A stretch of DNA of 64,000 bases, from positions 1 through 64,000 of the forward strand of contig NZ_BAEE01000068.1 of NCBI RefSeq assembly GCF_000241265.1, read 5' to 3'. The DNA is from Gordonia araii NBRC 100433 (lineage in GTDB: Bacteria > Actinomycetota > Actinomycetes > Mycobacteriales > Mycobacteriaceae). The notes beneath the pieces are model-generated. The model made no database searches. It was not told the origin of the DNA and saw only the letters and a program-made list of their open reading frames with translations. Shown here piece by piece: positions 58,956 through 64,000 of this stretch (the stretch's first letter is position 1; the number at the start of each line of letters is the position of its first letter). Both the position numbers and the translations under genes were made by a program.

Positions 58956-59557
58956 CCCTGCGGCACCACCCTCGGCGTCTCTGTTCCATGACTGACGAAA
59001 TTCTGTGCCATACCGGCTCTGTGCAAGTGACCCAGATCCGACGGTTGGGGCACCCGTTTCGGATCCGTCGAGTCCCAGTTGTAGTAGTCAGATATCGACG
59101 TTTGGGCTTTCACGACGAGATTGCCGTTCACATCGGTATAGCAGACGCCGCTCTCCTGAGAGCTGAAAGCACCCAAGCCGTTTCTGTAGTCGGCGTCGCT
59201 GACAGGATTAAGACGGTTGACCTGCCAATCGGTCTGGAATGCCACCGGACCTTCGTACCCCGCCGGCATCGCTGCGCGAGCTGCCGCGAGACCAGTCATT
59301 GCTGACTCGTTCGAACTAGCCGCAAAGTGCGGCAATCGCTGCTTCATTCTGTTGACATCCACGCGGAAGTCTGTGCCGGTCCCCCTAAGATAGTGAAACA
59401 GCATCTCCGGGGAAATCTTCAAACCCGCCTGCTTGGCCGCGCTCGCACCTTCCCAGCCCATTCGATATGTCCGATCGAGAAACTCGCGCTCCTCTTTGCT
59501 GCCAGCCCCAGCTGTTGAGCAGCCTTTTCTAAGATGGTGGCCGCGGCATCCCAGCAC
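58952..59557 (-). CDS. C-terminal part of frameshifted WXG-like effector candidate
   Basis: An open frame of 201 codons from a GTG at 59557. Its first 20 or so residues read like out-of-frame sequence; convincing protein begins near KEEREFLDRTYRMGWEGASA, directly continuing the helix that the 59419-59772 frame leaves off. The C-terminal region (ISDYYNWDSTDP, then SDLGHLHRAGMAQNF) resembles an uncharacterised domain I have seen in actinobacterial secreted proteins but cannot name. Joining the frames needs a -1 shift (one extra base) near 59500-59557; the CCCC run at 59506-59509 is a likely spot. Either a true mutation, programmed slippage or a sequence error. Confidence 0.6.
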   Translation of the reverse strand: MLGCRGHHLRKGCSTAGAGSKEEREFLDRTYRMGWEGASAAKQAGLKISPEMLFHYLRGTGTDFRVDVNRMKQRLPHFAASSNESAMTGLAAARAAMPAGYEGPVAFQTDWQVNRLNPVSDADYRNGLGAFSSQESGVCYTDVNGNLVVKAQTSISDYYNWDSTDPKRVPQPSDLGHLHRAGMAQNFVSHGTETPRVVPQG

Positions 59558-59772
59558 TTCGCACGCTCACCTAGAATTCCGTAATGATCCATCGCCCTAA
59601 CTAGGCCAGCTGTGGCAGCCTCGCCGTGCCAATGATTGCGGACGCCGGTGACCGAATTGAGGATCTGTGTCGCCCCATCGTTAAGCCGCTTCGACCCCGA
59701 TTTCAGATCTGCCGCAGTCTGCTCCAGCTCACTTAGTCGCCAGCCCTCCACCTCCGAGATTGTGGTCGTCAT
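59419..59772 (-). CDS. WXG100-like N-terminal domain protein (5' part of frameshifted gene)
   Basis: A 117-codon frame beginning MTTTISEVEGWRLSELEQTA. Two amphipathic helices surround a WxG turn at residues 48-50 (VRNHWHGEAATAG), the pattern of WXG100/ESX substrates and LXG-like effector N-termini. Homology-like sequence runs to about AAQQLGLA (residue 91); the remaining residues (AKRSASFSIGHIEWAGK...) appear to be out of frame. The ATG overlaps the stop of the upstream small gene (ATGA). The intact protein would have about 270 residues with the 58952-59557 frame as its C-terminus. Confidence 0.65.
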   Translation of the reverse strand: MTTTISEVEGWRLSELEQTAADLKSGSKRLNDGATQILNSVTGVRNHWHGEAATAGLVRAMDHYGILGERAKCWDAAATILEKAAQQLGLAAKRSASFSIGHIEWAGKVRARPSRRV

Positions 59773-60095
59773 GCCTGCCCTTGAGGTCGGCCCGATTGAG
59801 CGATGCGTGATGCCGTCTCGTCCTCAACACGTTGGAAGTCCCGCACCGCCTTCTTGACATCTACGCCGAGGGCTTCGAGGTCGGCTACGACACGGGACAC
59901 TACATCTCGCTGCTCCACCGAGTGACGTGCGAGGTTCTTACCAAAGCCGGACGTCCCCAGTGCTGTACTGCCCGCCGCGAAGACCTGATCGACTCGCACG
60001 TTGTCGACATCGTCGGCCACCCGCCAGATCCTACGACCGAATTCCGTCACATCATCGGGGTCGAGAAAGAACTCCCCGCTTGCGTTCTGATTCAT
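59769..60095 (-). CDS. EspC/WXG-like small helical protein (type VII secretion-associated)
   Basis: A 108-residue, Cys-free, mostly helical protein (EFFLDPDDVTEFGRRIWRVA, then HSVEQRDVVSRVVADLEALG and KKAVRDFQRVEDETASRI), similar in size and heptad pattern to EspC/DUF2580-type ESX-associated proteins. No YxxxD/E signal with Tyr is seen; FQRVED is the nearest. It is the first gene of a three-gene overlapping operon. ATG 60095 lies 6 bases after TAGCAT (leaderless). No ESX core gene (EccC, MycP) is in the window, so it would rely on a secretion system elsewhere. Confidence 0.65.
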   Translation of the reverse strand: MNQNASGEFFLDPDDVTEFGRRIWRVADDVDNVRVDQVFAAGSTALGTSGFGKNLARHSVEQRDVVSRVVADLEALGVDVKKAVRDFQRVEDETASRIAQSGRPQGQA

Positions 60096-60101
60096 CAGGC
60101 G

Positions 60102-60107
60102 ATGCTA
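60102..60107 (-). promoter_or_regulatory. Leaderless promoter -10 (TAGCAT) of the secretion-like cassette
   Basis: TAGCAT on the reverse strand, 6 bases before ATG 60095. Immediately upstream, TCCGGC-TTT-GCCGGA (60115-60129) is a perfect short hairpin or operator candidate. Confidence 0.45.
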
Positions 60108-60203
60108 ACTTGTATCCGGCTTTGCCGGACCTGGGACGACGAGCGATAGGTACAGAAGCCAAGTAGGTGCGACAGCCCGCACGCTTGTTCCAATGGGTTT
60201 CGG

Positions 60204-61615
60204 CTACAGGAGGCCGCGCGACTTCAGCGAGAGGTAGTGGTCGGCCAGCGCGGGAGGCAGATCCTCCGGCCCGCGGTCGATGACCATGACTCCCAGCCTC
60301 GCCAGCACGGCCGCGGTCTCCTCGCGCTGGGTCAGGGTCCGCGCCGACGCCGCGGCGCGATACGCCGCGGAGGAATCCGCACGGTCGGCCAGCATGTCGT
60401 CGAGCTCCGGATCGGAGACCGAGGCGATCACCACCTGGTAGCGCTGCGCCAGCACCGCCAGCGTCGGCAGCAACGACTCGGCGATCGCCGACGGCTCCAG
60501 CGGCGTCAGCAGCACGACGAGCGCGCGCTGCCCGACGGTCCGCGCGACTTCCGCTCCGAGCAATCCCCAATCGGCTTCCAGCAGCGCTGATTGCAGGGGC
60601 GCCATCGCGGTCACCATCTCGTTGAGGAGATTCACGCGGCGAGTGGCGCGCACCTTCTTGTGAATCGCCCGATCGCCGGCGATGAAGTCGATGCGGTCAC
60701 CCGCGTGCGACGCGAGCGCCGCCAGCAGCAGGGCGGCATCCATCGCTGCGTCGAGGCGGGGCTGATCGCCGATTCGACCGGCGGACGTGCGCGACGTGTC
60801 GAGCACCAGCACCACGTGGCGGTCGCGCTCGGGCTGCCACGTTCGCACCACCGTCGAACGCCGCCGCGCGGTCGCGCGCCAGTCGATGGACCGCACGTCG
60901 TCGCCCTCGACGTAGTCGCGCAGCGAGTCGAACTCGGTGCCCTGCCCGCGGGTCCGGACCGCCGAACGACCGTCGAGCTGCCGCAGCGACGCCAGCCGCG
61001 ACGGCAGATGCTTGCGCGAGTCGAAGGCCGGCAGCGCGCGCACCGAGCCGGGATGGAAATCCGATCGCTGGGTTCCCGCCAGCCCGAGCGGGCCGTTGCG
61101 GCGCAAAGTGACTCGGATGGCGAGACGGTCACCACGACGCGTCGGGCGCAGGCCGACGTCGATGAACTGGCGCTCGCCCGGCGCCAGGTCCAGGTCCTGC
61201 CGATTCGCCAGCGGTCCGGGCGGACCCGGGTCGCCGGCCAACTGCCACCTGGCATCCTCCCACCAGTTCAGCAGCGTCGTGAGGAGACCGGGGTCGCGCG
61301 CGACTCGCCGGTTCGGCTGCGCCGAGGCACCGGCTCCGGCCGAAGGCTGCCAGGCGTCGCGGATCCGGCCCCGGTAGCGCCGACCGGACGTGTTCACGAG
61401 CGACAACTGCGTCGTGGTGTGCTCGCCGAGGCGGATCGGCGCGGTCTTCGCACGGGTCACCGCGATCGCCGACGTCGAGCCGGTCAGCGAAAGATCGATG
61501 GCGGCGGCCAGCAAGACGAAGCAGACCCACCCGAACACGACCCACCACGACGGCCAGATCACCACGGGGATCACCCCCAGCGCCATGAGCAGCGCGAAGC
61601 GCCCGGTGACGAACA

Positions 61616-61616
<1 letters not shown>
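60204..61616 (-). CDS. DUF58 domain protein (MoxR-associated)
   Basis: A 470-residue protein with two N-terminal hydrophobic segments (about 6-45), a beta-rich region (about 50-210) and a C-terminal DUF58/VWA-like domain (about 215-470) whose core is DSLRDYVEGDDVRSIDWRATARR and VVLVLDTSRTSAGR (a MIDAS-like DxS). DUF58 proteins usually work with the adjacent MoxR ATPase, perhaps in folding or complex assembly. The ATG overlaps the moxR stop by one base (TGATG). Homologue of the Rv3693 position in the mycobacterial locus. Confidence 0.9.
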
Positions 61617-62592
<976 letters not shown>

Positions 62593-62596
<4 letters not shown>

Positions 62597-63864
62597 AGTA
62601 CGGGTCGGACTTCCTCTTCAAGGGTGGACAGGTCGGTGGCGAATTGGACGAGGCCGGCGTTGTCGTGCGGCAGCGGCCCGGCCAGCAACGCCGCCACTTC
62701 GGCGGGGTTGCGCCCGGTGGCCCGGGAAACAGCGGCGATGACGTCGTCGACCGGAGCATGCCGCGAGACGCCCAGGCGACGCGGGATGGTCCGCAGGGCG
62801 TGTTCGCGCAGCTGGGCCGCGGCGCGCGGCGCATCACCGGACGCCTCGTAGAGGCGGCCGCGCGCCTCGGTGGTCTCGGCGGCCTTCACGACGGCGGGCA
62901 GCGGCTCGGCCACCAGCTGCCCGAAACGTCGCCCGCGCCACAACATCACCGCGAACAGCACGAATACGCCGAGGCCGAAGGCCCGCCAGAACCAGCGCGG
63001 GACGTCGGGCCCCGACTTGGCCTGCGGTTGCGGCTTCTGCTCGTTGTCGTTCGCCTTGTCGCCGTAACCCGGTGCGAACCAGTGCACTTGAGTGCCGGCA
63101 CCGATCATCCGGATCCCGATACCGGCGTGGTCCTGCTCGCGAATCTCGGCGTTGCTGAACCAGGACGTCGGTGCCAGCACGATCTCCGGGCGCGTCGCGG
63201 TCGCGGGAATGACGACGACCGCGTACCACCGTCCGCCGTCCGCTCCGTCGCCGCCCGGGAAGCATCCGGTGAGGGTTTCGCCGACGGTCGAAACGTAGCC
63301 CAGCCGGAAGTAGCCGGCGGTGTCCGTCGGCGCTATCCCGGCAGCCGAGCACTGCGCCGCGGTCGACTGGCCGCCTGAACCCTGCGAGACGGCGACGTCG
63401 ATGCCCCACTGATCGAGAATCTCGTTACTGGGATCGAGAAGGACGACCCGCCGCGCGTCGCGCGACTGCTGCCGCACGATACGGGCACTGCTCTTGGCGG
63501 AGAGCTGCGCGTTGGAGACGACGACGACGGTCGACGACGAGGCGCGCCCCAGCTTGCGCAACTGGGCTTGCTCCCGGACGACGTCGACTCGCACACCATG
63601 GGTCCGCAGTGTTTCAGCGAGAGCGGCGCCGCCCAGTGCCCGGTAGTTCCCCGGATCGCCGAGGGTCGTGTGCTGCCCCTGCTTCGGCGACTTGGAGGCA
63701 CCGCTGACGATGAGCGCGACCAGTCCCAGCGCGCAGGCGAGTCCGACGACCACCACGATCACGACGGCCACGATCGTGCCGGTCTTTCGCGGAGACCTGC
63801 CCGTCGCCGGTCCGGCGGCGGGCACAGCGGACGTCGCCGGTGCGGGTGCGGCCGGGGCGCTCAT
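62593..63864 (-). CDS. DUF4350 membrane protein (MoxR operon)
   Basis: A 423-residue DUF4350 protein. It has an Ala/Pro-rich N-terminus (1-25), a first helix (about 28-54, TGTIVAVVIVVVVGLACALGL), an external domain (about 60-290) with LGDPGNYRALGGAALAETLR and VVLLDPSN, a second helix (about 298-318, AFGLGVFVLFAVMLW), and a helical cytoplasmic tail with LREHALRTIPRRLGVSR. It is the usual neighbour of MoxR in actinobacteria (Rv3691 position). Its ATG overlaps the upstream gene's stop (ATGA). Confidence 0.88.
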
Positions 63865-64000
63865 CGGTGCACCGGGGGCAGCAGGGGCAGGGACATCTCG
63901 GCGGACTCGTCGTCGACATAGCCGGTCGGTTTGGAATCGCGCAGGTCGGCGTCGAGCGCCACCATCGCGGCCGCCGAGTTCGCGTCGGCGTGGCGACCGC
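63861..64000 (-). CDS. C-terminus of MoxR-operon protein (DUF4129 position), partial
   Basis: The last 46 residues of a reverse-strand protein ending DESAEMSLPLLPPVHR; the start is beyond the window. Its TGA overlaps the DUF4350 ATG. In related genomes this position holds a DUF4129-type membrane protein, but the visible tail has no diagnostic motif, so the family is inferred from context only. Confidence 0.6.
   Translation of the reverse strand, partial: GRHADANSAAAMVALDADLRDSKPTGYVDDESAEMSLPLLPPVHR

Overview
The window is high-GC actinobacterial DNA. A secreted Ag85-type mycolyltransferase homologue (41976-42983), a PorA-family DUF3068 protein, PE-PPE and type VII secretion-like proteins, Ku/LigD, encapsulin with a DyP cargo and a KstR-type operator all point to a mycolic-acid-containing member of the Mycobacteriales. 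A Gordonia-like genome fits best, but that is inference; no rRNA or other marker gene is present. Many genes appear to be transcribed as leaderless mRNAs: a TANNNT -10 box sits 6-8 bases before the start codon. I used this geometry to choose several starts.

Layout. 1-11.3 kb: a CoA-thioester catabolic island with two family III CoA-transferases, two thiolases, three acyl-CoA dehydrogenases, an SDR, two hotdog/MaoC hydratases and a GntR/FCD regulator. The parts make up a complete beta-oxidation-like route for an unidentified acid. 11.4-14 kb: TrpB2 and DNA polymerase IV. 14-17.3 kb: two overlapping TetR genes and two tandem DUF2236 (MpaB-type) oxygenases. 17.3-21.6 kb: a lactate-2-monooxygenase-like flavoenzyme, a HAD phosphatase, a DUF4334 protein and a Baeyer-Villiger monooxygenase. 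21.7-25.8 kb: divergent ku and ligD, then a metallophosphoesterase. 26-30.1 kb: a DUF218 protein and pntAB. 30.4-33.4 kb: a PE-PPE-domain protein and a flavoprotein behind a KstR-type box. 33.4-36.8 kb: a CsoR/RicR-type regulator, a Cys/His-rich protein and nadB. 37.2-41.8 kb: a hydrolase, a UbiB-family kinase, DUF3068 and a UPF0016 transporter. 42-47.1 kb: mycolyltransferase, 3-hydroxyacyl-CoA dehydrogenase, esterase and a flavoprotein. 47.1-54.1 kb: a double-MerR regulator, DUF6194, DyP peroxidase plus encapsulin, and a heterodimeric ABC exporter. 54.2-56.4 kb: an AbiEi-like protein and another acyl-CoA dehydrogenase. 56.5-64 kb: the conserved RDD / SpoIIM / DUF58 / MoxR / DUF4350 locus, split by a lower-GC three-gene type VII secretion-like cassette (58473-60095) whose central gene looks frameshifted.

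The most unusual structure is a dispersed family of short tandem arrays built on the core TGGGCAC, in two versions (21-bp and 22-bp period). They occur at six loci, nearly all touching stop codons or lying between convergent genes. Two 21-bp loci form inverted pairs, and one 22-bp array has become the coding sequence for the C-terminal tail of the PE-PPE protein. I regard this as the best candidate for an undescribed element. Second are a shared dyad (TGAYAA-N6-TTGTCA) linking the Baeyer-Villiger and DUF2236 oxygenase operons, and the secretion cassette inserted into the MoxR locus.
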